From NCBI GenBank assembly GCA_963840245.1, contig CAWIYI010000025.1:1-64000 (forward strand): a stretch of 64,000 nucleotides of DNA, read 5' to 3'. This DNA is from Bog-473 sp963840245. Lineage in GTDB: Bacteria > Actinomycetota > Acidimicrobiia > Acidimicrobiales > RAAP-2. The notes beneath the pieces are model-generated. The model saw nothing but the letters and a program-made list of their open reading frames with translations, searched no databases and was not told where the DNA came from. The first letter of the stretch is position 1, and each line of letters opens with the position of its first letter. The translations under genes and the position numbers were made by a program. Shown one piece after another: positions 7,846-17,612 of the stretch.

Positions 7846-10159
7846 GTGACTGACGACACCGCCACCCCGCCACCGGCTGCCACGCACACCGGAGTCGTGG
7901 GGTGGGTCCGCGCCAAGGACCCCGACCTGCTGGTCGTCAAGCGATCAGTGCGGGCGGCCGTCGTCATCCCGACGGTCTTCGCCCTCGCCCACGAGGCGTT
8001 CTCGAACGCACAGGTCGGGCTCTTCGGGGCCTTCGGGTCGTTCGCGCTGCTCCTCCTGGTGGAGTTCACCGGGCCGCCCTCGCACCCGCATCGCCTGCTA
8101 CGGCGGCCTCTACGTCGTCGGCGCCTGCTTCATCGTCATCGGGACGGTCGTCTCGACCCACAAGGTGGCTGCCGTCGTCACCATGGCGCTGGTCGGCTTC
8201 GCCGTCCTCTTCGCCGGCATCGTCACTCCCGCGGCGGCGACCGGGTCGACGGCCGCATTGCTCACCTTCGTCCTGCCCGTCTCCGTGGCCCAGCCGGCCT
8301 CGGCGGTCGGACCCCGCCTCCTGGGCTGGACACTTGCCGCCGCCTTCTGTATCACCGCCTGCATGGTGGTGTGGCCGCCCCCCTGGCACGACAACCTGCG
8401 GCGGCGCCTCGCCGCGGCCGTGTCGGCCGTTGCCCATCTGGCGGACGCCCGTGCCCGCGGGACCGAGGACCCCGAGGCGTTCGACGCCGTGGGGGTGGAG
8501 CTGGTCCGACTGCGCGAGCAGTTCTCCGGCACGCCCTACCCGCCAACGGGCGCCGCGTCGGGGGCCGTGGCGCTCTCCAAGCTCGTGGGCCGGGTCGAAT
8601 GGGTCGCCGGCAACACAGCGATGCTCCGGGACGAACACTGGTCGACCGAGCCGCCCGCGTCCCTCGCCGTCACCGAGAAGGTGGCGGAGACACTCCGTCA
8701 GACGGCGGCACTGATCTGTGACGGTGCGGCGCACCCCGTGTACGACGCCGCGCGCATCGAGGCGGTGCAGGAGTCCACCCGTCGGCTCGATCAGCTGATC
8801 AGTGCGGAGCTCGACGCCGACGTGTCTGCACTGACCGCAGCGGAAACGGCGCCGCCGGCCGGTCCCGGCCCGCACGCCGAGCCTGTCGGGGACCAGAGCT
8901 TGGGGGCCGCGCTCGATCCGGGGTTCCACGCGCGGGCCCTCGGCTTTGCCACCGAGATGGTGGCGGATGCAGCGGTCGAGGCCGCGGGCGGCGACGCGGT
9001 GATCGACCGCCGCCTGGGAACGGCCGATCAGGTCTCCTCGCACGTGTTCGTCCACCGGCTCTTGTCCCATCTGTCGTTCCGCTCGGTGTGGTTCCGCAAC
9101 GCGCTGCGGGGTGCGGTCGGCCTGGCCCTCGCCGTGGCTGTGATCGAGGTCACCGACGTCTCCCATGGCTTCTGGGTGGTCCTCGGGACGATGTCGGTGC
9201 TGCGGTCGAACGCCCTGGGAACGGGTGCCACGGCGCTGCGCGCCGTCGGCGGCACGGCACTCGGTTTCGTGGTGGGCGCGGCCCTCATGATCGGGATCGC
9301 CGACCACTCCGTCCTGCTCTGGGTGGTCCTTCCTTTGGCGGTGCTGGTATCGGGCCTGGCTCCGTACATGATCTCCTTCGCCGCCGGGCAGGCCGCCTTC
9401 ACCTTGTTGGTGATCATCCTCTTCAACATCATCCAGCCCGAGGGCTGGAAGGTCGGGCTGACGAGGATCGAGGACGTGGCCATCGGCTGCGGGGTCAGCA
9501 TCGTCGTCGGGTTTCTGTTCTGGCCCCGGGGGGCCACGGCGGCCCTCGGACGTGCGCTCTCCACGGCCTTTGCGGCCAGTTCGGGCTACCTCGCCGACGC
9601 GGTGGAGCGTCTGACGGAGACGCGACGGCACGTCGACACCCTGGGCGGCGAGCAGGCGTCGCACCGCGCCTACCTTCTCCTCGACGACGCCTTTCGCCAG
9701 TTCTTCGCCGAACGCGGGGCCAAGGTCGTGTCGGTCGAGACCATCTCCCGGCTCTTCACGGGTTCGAACCGCCTCCGGCTCGCGGCCTACACGCTGGCCA
9801 CGCTTCCGGTACGCCCTCCGGCGGAGGGCCAGCGAGAGGTCGAGTCCGTGGCTGTGGCCGAGGCGGTCCTCCGCGACGCCTACGCGTCCAATCACCGCTG
9901 GTATCAGGAGTTCGCCGACCTTCTCGCCGACCGGCGCGAGGTGCTCGACGAACCGCCACCTCATGGCGAAGTCATCCATGACACCCTGCGGAAGGCATTC
10001 GATGACGTCAAGACCCAGCAGCGTGGCGACCGCGTGCAGACGGCCCTGCAGATGCTGTGGGCCGACGAGCTCCTCGAGAACCAGAGTCAGCTGCAGAGTG
10101 ACCTTCAGGCCTCGGCCGATCTCTTCGTCCGGGGGAAGCGCCGCGGCGTCCTGATTTGA
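7846..10159 (+). CDS. FUSC family membrane protein, frame broken at 8080
   Basis: A large inner-membrane protein of the FUSC/aromatic-acid exporter type, about 771 residues if the frame is repaired. The first 78 codons (VVKRSVRAAVVIPTVFAL, then FGAFGSFALLLLVEFTG) are in one frame. The rest continues one base later with RTRIACYGGLYVVGA and runs to 10159. Removing one base, most simply t8080, gives GPP-RTR-IACYGG as expected in the family. There are two hydrophobic blocks (about residues 25-180 and 400-560), each followed by a soluble helical domain. Homologues are proposed to export aromatic or fatty acids or to modify the cell wall. As given the gene is interrupted; see the findings on +1 insertions. 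Confidence 0.75.
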
Positions 10160-10311
10160 GGAGACGGAGCGGCAGCGCAGGCCCTGGCGGGCGGACGGTG
10201 CCCCGCGAGGTCGGCCGTCGAATCCGGGATCCGGCGCACTCGCGGCTCCCTGCGATGACGGGTACAGTCAGCGGCTGCGGCGGGAGGGATGCAGCGGCAG
10301 AAAGGGTGCCG

Positions 10312-12194
10312 ATGGGGCTCTGGTTCACCTGTCCGAGAAGGGCGACCGCCCTCGGGGCCGCCGCGGTCGTCGTGTGGTGTCCTCTGCTCGCCGTGATCGG
10401 GGCGACCGGCGCCGGTGCGGCCGCCACGACGGCGACGCCGCCGACGACCGCCGCCGTCGTCCCGGCCCCGGTCGGAGCTGTCGACGACCACGACGACCAC
10501 GACGACCACGACGACCACGACGACCCACGACGACTGGCCCCCAGCACGTGGTGAACCAACCCGACCTGAACGCCCTGACGCCGCACATCATCGCCCTGCA
10601 CGGCTCGGGCGTGCAGTACCAGTTCAGCAGCGGAGCGACGACGCAGGGTAACGGGCCGAACGTGCCGAGCTACCTGAGCTCACCCGGCGGTCCGTACCTC
10701 TACGACGCCAACGGGCGCGTCATCCTCCTCCACGGGGTGAACGTCGTCTACAAGCACGCTCCGTACATCGCGTATCCGGACCCGGGCCATCCATGGAACT
10801 TCAGTGCGCAGGATGCCAAGAAGATGCGGCGCCTCGGTTTCAACGTCGTGCGCCTCGGCATCGAGTGGCAGGCGCTCGAACCGGGATCCGGTGGCCCCAA
10901 CCAGCCCCAGGTGTGCACCCCCGGCGCCCCGGGCAATGCGCATGAATGGAACAAGGCGGTGGCCGAGGCCTACCTGGATCACGTGGCTGCCACGGTGAAC
11001 CTGCTCGCCCGCTACGGGATCTACACGCTCCTCGACATGCACCAGGACGTCTACAACAAGAATTTCCGCGGTGAGGGGGCGCCGGATTGGGCCGTGTGCA
11101 CCGACAACGTGCCGATCGTGCCCAAGGGCGGCCGGTGGTCGACCAACTACTCGAACCCCACGCTCCAGACGGCGGTCGCGCACTTCTGGGCCAACGACGT
11201 GGTGGGGAATCTTCAGGGCAACTTCGACCTGGTGTGGAAGACGGTGGCGCAGAGGTTCAAGAACGACCCGTGGGTCGTCGGCTACGACCCGTACAACGAG
11301 CCCTTCTCGACCGAGACGCAAACGGCGTCGGAGTCCACCTTCACCGGACAGCTGGAGTGCTTCTACACCGGCAAGGCCCACACGGGCTTCCTGGCCAACG
11401 GGTCGGGCGCCGCGTTGAGGTGCCCGCCCGGGACGCCCGACAACGGCGTGATCCCGACCATCCAGGCCGTCGACAGTCACCACCTGACCTTCGTCGAGCC
11501 GGACATCTACTGGGTCACCGGTGGGAACATCCCCTCGCAGCTGGGCCCGATGCCCTTCAAGCGCATCGTGTTCAATTTCCACACCTACTGCGGTGACCGC
11601 AGCCCGGTCACCGGGAACCCGACCGATCTCCTCAAATGCCTGCAGTCGGAGGAGACCTCGGCCTCCGAACAGGACATCACCCGGCTTTCCATGAGCTCCG
11701 CGTACCAGTCGAGCGGGCCCGCCATCTTCATGAGCGAATTCGGGGCGACGACGAGCGTCCCGCTGGCCGGCTTCGACGTCGAGTGGGCCGGTCTGGAGCA
11801 ACTGGGCTGGATCTACTGGGCGTGGAAGTACTACGACGACCCCACGGGCTCGTCGGCCGAAGGCCTGGTGCAGCCCGACGGAAGCTACTCACCGATCGTG
11901 ACGGTCCTCTCCCGCACGTATCCACAAGCGGTGGCCGGCGACCCGAACTCGGTCATCTTCAACCCCTTCACCGGGGCGTTCAACATGGTGTACGCGCCCA
12001 CGCTGTCTGCGCAGGGGGTCACGACCGTGAATGTCGCGGCGTCGCAGCACTATCCCAACGGGTGGTGCTCGGCGGTCAAGGGGGGACGCATCACCTCGGA
12101 GCCGGGTGCGACCCACCTCACTGTGCAGACCGACAGGGCATCCCTCACAGGTGTACGTCACGGTGACGGCGGGGCCGTGCCCGTCATAGCGTGA
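10312..12194 (+). CDS. secreted GH5-family glycosidase, frame broken
   Basis: A Sec-type signal peptide starts at ATG 10312 (positive MGLWFTCPRRATALG, then a hydrophobic core ending near ATGAGA). It is followed by a Thr/Pro-rich linker and a catalytic domain of about 530 residues. The catalytic domain has GH5 motifs: the acid/base Glu in DPYNEP (about 11298) and the nucleophile Glu in MSEFGA (about 11736), plus LLDMHQD and VEPDIYW. The overall pattern resembles endoglycoceramidase-like cellulase-family enzymes. Signal peptide, linker and catalytic domain lie in three different frames, joined if one base is removed near 10480 and one at 10526. A further shift at about 12147 would give a beta-strand-like end 'QVYVTVTAGPCPS' stopping at 12189. 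The protein probably hydrolyses extracellular glycoside or glycolipid. Confidence 0.78.
10484..10535 (+). repeat. ACG/ACC triplet tract encoding a poly-Thr linker
   Basis: A low-complexity tract of ACG and ACC triplets with a 9-bp period. In one frame it reads an uninterrupted run of threonines preceded by TCG (Ser), a typical linker between a signal peptide and a secreted catalytic domain. The other frames read Asp/His or Arg/Pro repeats. An extra C at 10526 breaks the Thr frame near its 3' end. Such tracts are prone to slippage and to sequencing error. Confidence 0.75.
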
Positions 12195-12255
12195 GCGGGC
12201 CGGCTCCCGGTCGTTGAGCCTCGGCGATTCGACGACGCCGGGCTTGGAACAGAGT

Positions 12256-13041
12256 TCAGCCGAGCCAGCGGAGTTCGAATCCGAAGAGCGAGAGCAGGCG
12301 AGTCCCAGCGGCCTCGACCCGCGCCACCTCGGATTCACCGGGAAGGAGCAGACAGCGGCTCGCCATGGCCACCGTTCGGGCGACCGAATGCATGAGGAGA
12401 TCCTCGACTGCCGTGATGTTCCGGCACTGCCACAACGCCAGTGACGTGTCCCAGGCGACGTCACGGGCGGAGTTGATGCTCCAGTTGCCGACCAGGTCGA
12501 GCACCGATTGTGCGTGGCGATCCGCATCGAGCACGATGCTCGACTCGAAGGATTGGCGAACGGCCTGCTCGGACGCGTCGAGCAGCGCGTCGACCTTCTG
12601 ATAGTCGTCGTGGTGACTCCCGTCGTCGGGGGACGTGTTCAGCTTGGTGCAGGTGTCGACCAGGGCGATGGGAAGGTCGTGGTTGATGTGCGCGTTCATG
12701 CCGGCCAAGGCGAACTGGATCGGATAGACGTCCGAATGGGAGCGTGCGTCGAACAAGGGTTGCCAGGCGGTGGGGACATCCGAAGGTTGGTGAACCAGCG
12801 TGTCGACCGCCTGGAAATAGATGTTGGCGAAGGCGACATCGAAGGAGCTCATGAACGCGGCATCGGCGAAGAAGCCGCCAGAGATCCGGTCTTCGACCTG
12901 CTGCGTCACATCGAGGTACATGCGGTTGAAACAGGCGATGCCGTCCCCGGGCGGCAGTGCCTGCTCGATGTGCCGCATCTGCGAGATCGCTTCGGCGACG
13001 GACGCAACCGGTGGGCTCGCCGGAGGCAGGTCGTTCCCCAT
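12256..13041 (-). CDS. DUF5995 family protein
   Basis: 261 residues, soluble, largely helical. It matches the actinobacterial DUF5995 family through the conserved central element 'GMNAHINHDLPIAL' (about residue 117) and the N-terminal 'GDGIACFNRMYLDVT'. The conserved Asn/His residues in that element suggest a metal or catalytic site, but no activity is known to me. The ATG at 13041 gives MGNDLPPASP. It is convergent with the GH5 gene (61-bp gap) and downstream of the phosphatase gene on the same strand (83-bp gap). Confidence 0.8.
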   Translation of the reverse strand: MGNDLPPASPPVASVAEAISQMRHIEQALPPGDGIACFNRMYLDVTQQVEDRISGGFFADAAFMSSFDVAFANIYFQAVDTLVHQPSDVPTAWQPLFDARSHSDVYPIQFALAGMNAHINHDLPIALVDTCTKLNTSPDDGSHHDDYQKVDALLDASEQAVRQSFESSIVLDADRHAQSVLDLVGNWSINSARDVAWDTSLALWQCRNITAVEDLLMHSVARTVAMASRCLLLPGESEVARVEAAGTRLLSLFGFELRWLG

Positions 13042-13124
13042 CGCGAGGCGACGCTAACTGGTTCGAGCGCGCGCCGTGACGCCGGCGAGTCTCCGCCGAA
13101 GGGCGTGTTCGAATGCGCCACCTC

Positions 13125-14672
13125 TTACCTCTGAGCCCGGATCTCCCTTTGGATCCGCTTTTCCTGGGCTGCCATGAGGGCAGTGGCGCGAGGCGGGATG
13201 GAAGAGACCTTGGCGCTGGCCGGGGGCAGCGACCCGGCAGCCAGCTCATCGCACGTTGTGTGGAACATGGCCTGATCCGCCGGACTCAACGAGCCGGCGG
13301 GAAGCGCGGCCGGGCTCGAGAACGGGTTCTTGGGTGCACTGAGCACGGGCGCCTCGGCGAACGGCGGTCGTGCTGCCTTGAGATCGAAGAAGTCGACCAT
13401 GTTGTGCGCGTTGGCATCGCGGTAGGTGAGGGCCGGCAGGTTCCACTTGGTCTCGACGAATTTCAGGATCGAGGTGTGGTCGAACGTCTGATGCGAGACG
13501 TAGTCCTTCTTCGACCAGGCCGACACCACGCAACAAGGCACACGGAACCCTGTGTAGTCGTAGGAGCCGGGAACGTCGCCCGGTTTCAGCATCGGCTCCA
13601 CGTTGTCCGGCTTCACGGCCGGTTGTGGCGGCACATGGTCGTACCAGCCCCCGTGCTCGTCGTAGACCCAGAACAGCGCCGTCTTGTCCCACGCCGGGCC
13701 CCGCATGACCGCGTTGATGACCAGAGCGGCGTAACCCTCACCGACCGAGATGTCGCCGTCCTCTTCGGAGAAGTTGACGTAGGGGTCCACCAGACTGAAG
13801 GCCGGGAGGTTGCCCGATGCCGCATCGGTGAAGAACTGGCTGACATGGACGGCTTTGGTCGGATTGTTCAAGAGCACCGGCTCGAAGAGCGCGCAGGTCG
13901 GGAGGTCGGTGTAATAGTCCTTCCAGGAGATGCCGTGTTCGTTGAGCCGGTCGAAGATCGTGCCGTTGGGTGCGTCGACCTTTGAGATACCGGTGACATC
14001 AGTGCTGATGTTGCCGAGCGCCGTCCCTGCGATGAGGAAGCGGCGATTCGGATATGTCTGCGCCATGACGGAACAGAAGTAGCGGTCCCCGATGGGAAAC
14101 AGGCGAGCCATCGAGTGGTAGAAGGGCAGGTCATCGGCTTCCCAATAGCCCATCGCCGCTCCGCTACATCCCTTGACGAAGCCCAAGTTGGTGCCGTTGT
14201 CGAAGCAGATGTGCGACGCGTTCCACGACTGCGTGATGCCCGAATCGGTCACGCCGCAGGTGTTCGGGTTGTGAAACGAGCGGACGTAGCCTCCGGAGGG
14301 ATCCGGGTTGTAGTTGACGGGCTTCCCGGTCGCATCGAGGGTGAGCCCGTCGCCGCGGCCCAGCGTCCCCAGATGGTCGTCGAAAGAGTGGTTCTCCATC
14401 ATGAGGACGACGATGTGCTCGATCTTGGGCATGGTGTCGGTACCCACAGGAAGATGCGGAAAGGGGCGAGAGCCAGGCGGCAGGAGCGAACCGTTCGGTC
14501 CGAGGCCCTTGGCTCTCGTGGTGGTGGCGTACGCCTCGCTGCCGACGGCTGCCCCGAGACCCATTGCGGCCAGCCCGGAAGCGACGGTGCCGCCCAGCAG
14601 GGAGCGACGGGACAGCCGCGACTCCCACGGTTGGCTTGGAAACTGACCCCGGCCCTCAGTCACCGTCGACAC
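13125..14672 (-). CDS. TAT-exported phosphoesterase (phospholipase C/acid phosphatase family)
   Basis: 515 residues with a twin-arginine signal SRRSLLGG at 21-28, a hydrophobic stretch and an AYA cleavage region near 49. The mature part belongs to the PF04185 phosphoesterase family (phospholipase C/AcpA): metal-binding ENHSFDDHLG begins at residue 93, and VYDEHGGWYDHVPP with its Asp, Glu and His occurs in the C-terminal half. Such enzymes cleave phospholipids or phosphate esters outside the membrane. The start is GTG at 14672. An 11-bp direct repeat of TTCACG, resembling a PHO box, lies about 70-90 bp upstream, which fits phosphate-starvation induction. The 167-bp upstream gap otherwise holds no gene. 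Confidence 0.88.
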   Translation of the reverse strand: MSTVTEGRGQFPSQPWESRLSRRSLLGGTVASGLAAMGLGAAVGSEAYATTTRAKGLGPNGSLLPPGSRPFPHLPVGTDTMPKIEHIVVLMMENHSFDDHLGTLGRGDGLTLDATGKPVNYNPDPSGGYVRSFHNPNTCGVTDSGITQSWNASHICFDNGTNLGFVKGCSGAAMGYWEADDLPFYHSMARLFPIGDRYFCSVMAQTYPNRRFLIAGTALGNISTDVTGISKVDAPNGTIFDRLNEHGISWKDYYTDLPTCALFEPVLLNNPTKAVHVSQFFTDAASGNLPAFSLVDPYVNFSEEDGDISVGEGYAALVINAVMRGPAWDKTALFWVYDEHGGWYDHVPPQPAVKPDNVEPMLKPGDVPGSYDYTGFRVPCCVVSAWSKKDYVSHQTFDHTSILKFVETKWNLPALTYRDANAHNMVDFFDLKAARPPFAEAPVLSAPKNPFSSPAALPAGSLSPADQAMFHTTCDELAAGSLPPASAKVSSIPPRATALMAAQEKRIQREIRAQR

Positions 14673-14742
14673 GCTAACAGCGAGCCCTTCTCCTCGTCCT
14701 TGGGGATCGGGTCGCCCTCTGGCTCGACCGGAGCGCCAATCT

Positions 14743-14764
14743 CTTCACGCTTTGTTCACGTTGG
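14743..14764 (+). promoter_or_regulatory. PHO/RegX3-like direct repeat
   Basis: Two 11-bp units, cTTCACGcttt and gTTCACGttgg, repeat the core TTCACG at exactly 11-bp spacing. This is the spacing of actinobacterial PHO boxes (GTTCACC-like units). It lies upstream of the TAT phosphoesterase. A SenX3-RegX3-like pair is encoded at 24.1-26.5 kb. Confidence 0.5.
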
Positions 14765-14839
14765 GCAGAGCAGTCAGCGGTGCAACGTCGTCATGTCGAC
14801 GCCACTGACCGGAATCGCAACGTGAGGGAGCCGAGAGCG

Positions 14840-15256
14840 CTACCTCGGCGGACGCTCGAAGCTGTGCACGTCGAAGTAGACCGGCAAGAGGTACTTCACG
14901 TAGAAGGTGTGCACGATCCGACCCGGGTAGACCAGATCCTCGTTCCGCCTGATCTGCACCCGGTCGTCCTTCTCGGCGTAGCGCTCACACCCGGCCAGCA
15001 GATCGTCGACCGCTTCCCGCGAGTCCTGCAACAGGCCGAGATGGTCGAAGCCGGGCGAACTCATCGGCCTGTCGCTCTCCGCGAGAAGGATGAACTGGTC
15101 CGGTTCCGCCGTGAGCAAGTGGCACTGCTGGCCCGCCACCTCGGTGTCGAGCGCGGTCCAGCCGAAGAGGGAGCCGTAGAAGGCGTCGATGTCGTCACGG
15201 GCAGTCTTGGTGAGGCTGCCGACCGGAAACGTCATCTCCATGTGGTTGAAACGCAT
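14840..15256 (-). CDS. VOC (glyoxalase) superfamily protein
   Basis: 138 residues with the two-module VOC fold pattern. The opening strand 'RFNHMEMTFPV' is followed by 'DDIDAFYGSLFGW', and the second module has 'GFDHLGLLQDS' and 'RIVHTFYVKYLLPVYFDVHS'. Candidate metal ligands are His in the first strand, His in GFDHLG, and the His or Asp of the last strand. Members include ring-cleaving dioxygenases, glyoxalases and resistance proteins; the specific activity is not predictable here. It is transcribed leftward after CorA with an 87-bp gap. Confidence 0.8.
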   Translation of the reverse strand: MRFNHMEMTFPVGSLTKTARDDIDAFYGSLFGWTALDTEVAGQQCHLLTAEPDQFILLAESDRPMSSPGFDHLGLLQDSREAVDDLLAGCERYAEKDDRVQIRRNEDLVYPGRIVHTFYVKYLLPVYFDVHSFERPPR

Positions 15257-15343
15257 CGAGTCCCACCCTTCCCCAGGTTGTCCTGCGCTGCACAGTCTGA
15301 CCCAATCACGGCTCTCAGGAGGCGTTCTGGAGGTCTAGCGCAT

Positions 15344-16364
15344 CTAGAGCCATTTCCGCCGCTTGAAGAGGATGTACAGGGCTGTCGAACTGGCCACCAT
15401 CAGGACGAGTGCGAGGGGGTAGCCGTAGTACCAGTGCAGCTCCGGCATGTGGTCGAAGTTCATGCCGTAGATCGTCCCCACGATCGTCGGTGCGAACCCG
15501 ATCGCAGCCCAGGCCGAGATCTTCTTGACCTCCTCGTTCTGGGCCACGCTCGTCTCGGTCAGGCTGCGCATCTCGTCGTTCTGCTGTTGGCCGACGAGTG
15601 TGCTGTGCACGGTCAGCGCATTCTGGAGGAGCGCTCGGAAGGAGTCGGCGCGCTCGACGATCCGGATCACATGGTCACTGACGTCGCGTAGGTTCCGGCG
15701 CAGCTCGAGGTCCACCTCGTACTTGTCGAAGCCCTCTTCGAGCGCGTGCAGCATGGCGAGGAGCGGCTGCGTCGCCCTCTGGAATTCGATGACCTCTCGG
15801 GACAGTTCGTAGATCCGACGCGCCAGCGCCGGGTCCCCGCCCTTGAAGAGCTGGTCTTCGATCTCGTCGATGTCGTTCTCGAGGCCCGCCACGACCGGCA
15901 CGTACTCGTCGACGACCTGATCGATGATCGCGTAGAGCACCGCCTCGGGACCGAGGCGACAGCAATTCCGGCGTGTCCTCGAGCCTCTTGCGCACCTTGC
16001 TGAGATCCGGCGTCTCTGCGTGGCGGATGGTGACGACGAAATCAGGGCCGGTGAAGATGTGGAGCTCCCCGAACTCGACCTCTTCGGTCGCATCGAGATA
16101 CCGCGCCGGCCGCAGGACGGTGAAGAGCGTCGTGCCGTACCGCTCCAGCTTCGGGCGCTGATGGGCGGCGACGGCGTCCTCGACGGCCAGCTCGTGCAGC
16201 TGGAATTCGTGCGCCACGGACCGGATCTCCTCGACATCGGGTCGGTACAGCCCGATCCAGGCCATGCCGTGCCGTTCACGCAGGGCTTCGTAGGTCTCAT
16301 CGAGGGTCCGTGGATCGGCGCTGCGCCGTCCACCGACGTACACCGCATTGTTGACGACAGCCAT
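15344..16364 (-). CDS. corA: CorA-type magnesium/divalent cation channel, frame broken at 15959
   Basis: About 339 residues after repair. The soluble N-terminal domain ('GMAWIGLYRPDVEEI', 'FTGPDFVVTIRH') is followed by a long stalk helix ('EYVPVVAGLENDIDEIEDQL') and two C-terminal membrane helices with the signature YGMNF between them. The C-terminus is the usual basic KRRKWL. The two halves lie in different frames; removing one base (a15959 on the plus strand) gives TPELL-RLGPEAVLYAIIDQ, the normal family sequence. The start is ATG 16364 (MAVVNNAVYV). It forms a homopentameric Mg2+/Co2+ channel in the inner membrane. The break is more likely a sequence error than a pseudogene. Confidence 0.82.
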
Positions 16365-16471
16365 GGCGACCTCTGCATGTTCGGGAGCCGACTCACGGTA
16401 GCCCCATGCCAGCTCGGCGGGTCATTCCCGATGGTGACGACCCGTCCGCCCGACGGGTCAAGCCCAGTTCG

Positions 16472-16544
16472 CACCCCCAACCGGATTCGAACCGGTGCTG
16501 CCGCCGTGAAAGGGCGGTGTCCTAGGCCGCTAGACGATGGGGGC
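16472..16544 (-). tRNA. tRNA-Glu (TTC)
   Basis: Reverse-strand cloverleaf. The acceptor stem GCCCCCA/TGGGGGT has a G-U first pair, common for actinobacterial tRNA-Glu. The anticodon stem CCGCC/GGCGG holds loop CTTTCAC, anticodon TTC. The T arm contains GGTTCGAATCC. The discriminator is G and no CCA is encoded. Confidence 0.96.
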
Positions 16545-16576
16545 CGGGCCGTGCCACTGGCACGGAAGGTTCAAGC

Positions 16577-17545
16577 CTAATGGGCACCGATCGGGACGCC
16601 CGGCGCCGAGGTGTCGCGGACGAGCGGGGCCGGCAGCACCTCGGGCGCGTGGTACGTGCAGGTGAGGAACGTCTGGACGGCCCCGATCACCAGCGCGGTG
16701 GCGCCGAGGATGTGGACCTCGACCAGGAGCGCGGGCAGGTGGGTGAAGTACTGCGTGTAGCCGACGGCGGCCTGGGCCACCATCACCCCCATGAGGATGC
16801 GCGCGGCGCGGCGCACCCGCTCGGGCACGTCGCCCATGTGGAGGCCGACGACGAGGCCGATGGTGACGCCGATCAGGAGGAGGGCGAGGCTCGAGTGGAG
16901 CTCGGCCATGTCCCGCAGTGCGATGGGTATCCGCTTGGCCAGCTGCTGACCGGAGGCGTCGCCCGCATGCGGGCCCGCACCGGTGGTGGCGCTGCCGGCG
17001 GTGATCACGACGGTCAGGATCGCCAGGACCCCGTAGAAGAGGCGGATCAGGGGCCGCGGCACCAGGAGGTGGGCCGATCCCGGCGTGTAGTCGCGGGTGG
17101 AGCGGTGGACCAGCACCACTGCGTCGACCAGCAGGAGCATGGTGGCGACGAAGTGCACCATGACCAGGTAGGGGTTGAGCTTGGTGTAGACGACGATGCC
17201 GCCCAGGATGGCCTGGGCCACCACGCCGGCCACCAGCCCGCCGCTGAGCCAGATCAGGTCCCGCCGGCGGGGCGCCCGGAAGACCGAGCCGAGGAGGGCG
17301 GCGATCACCGCCACGGTGAGGACGACCGTGACCAGGCGGTTCCCGAACTCGACCAGGCCGTGGAACTGCAGCGCCGGGGTCAGGTGCCCGACGGAGCACT
17401 CGGGCCAGTCGGCGCAGCCGAGGCCCGAGCCGGTCAGGCGGACCGCCGCCCCGGTCAGCACGATGAGGGCCGTCAGGACCAGGGCCAGGACGTCGAGCCG
17501 GTGGCTCAGCGAGGGCGAGACGGTGGGGGTACGGCGCCGCGACAC
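16577..17545 (-). CDS. ctaA: heme A synthase (COX15/CtaA)
   Basis: About 322 residues from the GTG at 17545 (VSRRRTPTVSPSLSHR). A longer reading from 17653 would overlap the ctaB start and has a poor-quality leader. There are eight hydrophobic helices. Visible hallmarks are 'GSGLGCADWPECSVG' with the paired cysteines of the first loop, HGLVEFGNRL, MVHFVATML and the second-half heme-ligand histidines in ELHSSLALL and EVHILGA. It oxidises heme O to heme A for aa3-type cytochrome oxidase. The divergent ctaB starts 68 bp away and makes its substrate, so the gap is a shared bidirectional promoter. Confidence 0.93.
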   Translation of the reverse strand: MSRRRTPTVSPSLSHRLDVLALVLTALIVLTGAAVRLTGSGLGCADWPECSVGHLTPALQFHGLVEFGNRLVTVVLTVAVIAALLGSVFRAPRRRDLIWLSGGLVAGVVAQAILGGIVVYTKLNPYLVMVHFVATMLLLVDAVVLVHRSTRDYTPGSAHLLVPRPLIRLFYGVLAILTVVITAGSATTGAGPHAGDASGQQLAKRIPIALRDMAELHSSLALLLIGVTIGLVVGLHMGDVPERVRRAARILMGVMVAQAAVGYTQYFTHLPALLVEVHILGATALVIGAVQTFLTCTYHAPEVLPAPLVRDTSAPGVPIGAH

Positions 17546-17612
17546 TCTCGCCAAGCGTACCGGCGCCCGCCGCCTGGTCCCGGGCGAGGCTCTGGTCGTA
17601 GGCTGGCCGGAC

